DNA of 64,000 nucleotides from Thozetella sp. PMI_491. Taxonomy: Eukaryota > Ascomycota > Sordariomycetes > Chaetosphaeriales > Chaetosphaeriaceae. Shown here piece by piece: positions 62,779 through 64,000 of the stretch. Numbering within the stretch: the first letter of the stretch is position 1; every line of letters starts with the position of its first letter. Location: the NCBI GenBank assembly GCA_021432635.1, contig MU270095.1, positions 202,152-266,151 on the forward strand, given 5' to 3'. The position numbers and the translations under genes are program-made. The notes beneath the pieces were generated by a model. The model did no database searches. It had not been told where the DNA came from and saw only the letters and a list, made by a program, of their open reading frames with translations.

Positions 62779-64000
62779 CGTTCTATGCCAGTGCTAGACG
62801 GTGTTGAAGGCCTCTTTTTTGGAGTTGACTTTCTCGTGGCCCGCTTAGGCTCTGCTTTGGTTTGCACCATGGCGTTGGGGGATGGAAGCAGCGAAAGCCG
62901 TTGGCATCTTACAACACTATAGTAGGGACCTCGACAGCATTTGGCGAAGGATTACGGGCAGACAAAGGTGCCTAGGCCACGGCACGGTTATATTGCGTGC
63001 CATGTTAGGCACGGGTGTAGAAGTTCCTCTTACTTTGTCACAATCATGAATGATGACTACTTGATCTCGGTTTCCTAGATGCAAGTTATGTGAGAAAGGT
63101 AATCGTATAACTTGCCTCACGCGGAACTTGCAATCTTCTCCCTCCATGCGGGAAGTTCGTACATGAGGGCCACTCCTTCTCCGGAGATTCATCCCAATGC
63201 CCCCCATTTTTGTCTGAGGCACTGCACAATAAGAGCCTATTTCAGCAACAACAGATGGTATTCGTGGCCAGAGAAAATGTATCCGCGTCTGTTAGCTCGA
63301 AGGGGTGTGACCCAACCCGTTAAGCTACCTAACTTGATGGCCAAGAGGAGAACCAGGAGCGAGGGCTGCGGTTCACGGCCCGAAGGGGGGTGGTAGGTCT
63401 CGAGTGTTCATACTAGGCCCATGTGACCTTGGCACAACCCAAATTACATACTAGTTGGTATTCCGGGTATAGGCCGGTTGGTCACGGTTGCTTTTCCCTA
63501 CAAACCAGGGCTTCTCACCATCCAACCTGCCCTTTCGGGACTTAGATCGCCAAAAGGTCTAATATAGTCTCCACGCACAGCTGCAGCAGTGCATCCAAGC
63601 CGTATGCGCCTCCCCAAATGAGAATGACGAACGATCCTGGTCGTCGATAGGATGGCAAACGCGAATGCAGACAGCCTAACTAGCTGATATTTAGCTTTCT
63701 GCCCCGCCATCAACCTCGCAATGTGCAGCTGAATGGTGTCAGGCCTTGGTTGTCGAGCCACGTAAGCTGTCAGAGCATGGCTCTCGAATAATACATCCTC
63801 TCGGTGCTGTTCACACTTAGGAGGCGGGAAGTGGGGGAGATAGCTGCGTAGTGCGGCCTCCAATCATGTCCACAGATCTCTATTGGTGCCATCCACATAC
63901 AGGCTCACCACGGCAATACGACGGAAATCTTGGATCTAGGTGCATTCTACTGTTGCAGCTATCTTTTCTACGACCTCGGATGGTCTGCCTATTCGCAAAC
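62779..64000. other. Intergenic, no gene recognised
   Basis: The 3' flank of the GH17 gene and further non-coding DNA, more AT-rich than the desert. A 121-codon open frame on the minus strand (63498-63863) has no recognisable motif and runs toward the window edge. Confidence 0.5.

Overview
The window looks like nuclear chromosome DNA of a filamentous ascomycete (Pezizomycotina, most likely a Sordariomycete). The evidence is short phase-conserving introns (51-180 bp; GT-AG with one GC-AG) carrying CTAAC-like branch points, GC-rich codons, and fungus-type proteins: a DASH-complex Dam1, a GT48 beta-1,3-glucan synthase, a Csr1-type Sec14 protein and a fungal bZIP factor. I assembled exons by hand from reading frame, splice signals and family motifs. 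No transcript or database support was available.

Layout. 1-6122: no gene recognised; a small structured element near 5.65-5.9 kb. 6123-7127 (-): three-exon bZIP transcription factor with an unusual cluster of 10-bp palindromes 0.3-0.4 kb upstream. 7128-30130: a 23-kb GC-rich gene desert with microsatellites and many poly-C/poly-G tracts, and no recognisable gene or transposon. 30131-46 kb: a dense block of housekeeping genes: nuclear-basket protein TPR/Mlp1 (-), DASH subunit Dam1 (-), Csr1-type Sec14/CRAL-TRIO protein (+), a six-exon HIT protein (-), Ran-binding Mog1 (+), and a SprT-type protease with an HMG-like tail (GCNA-like, -). 45.9-50.9 kb: intergenic DNA ending in the pyrimidine-rich leader of FKS1. 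50945-62778 (+): the catalytic beta-1,3-glucan synthase FKS1, serine palmitoyltransferase subunit LCB1, and a secreted GH17 glucanase. 62779-64000: no gene recognised.

Functional themes. The 30-46 kb block carries three genes of nuclear transport and mitosis (TPR, Dam1, Mog1) plus a probable DNA-protein-crosslink protease. The 51-63 kb block groups synthesis of cell-wall beta-1,3-glucan (FKS1), its likely remodelling (GH17) and the first step of sphingolipid synthesis (LCB1), all on one strand. The most checkable oddities are a non-canonical hot-spot-1 sequence in FKS1, a GC-AG intron and 15-nt micro-exon in the HIT gene, a long in-frame N-terminal extension of the Csr1 gene with a hydrophobic segment, and the palindrome cluster upstream of the bZIP gene.
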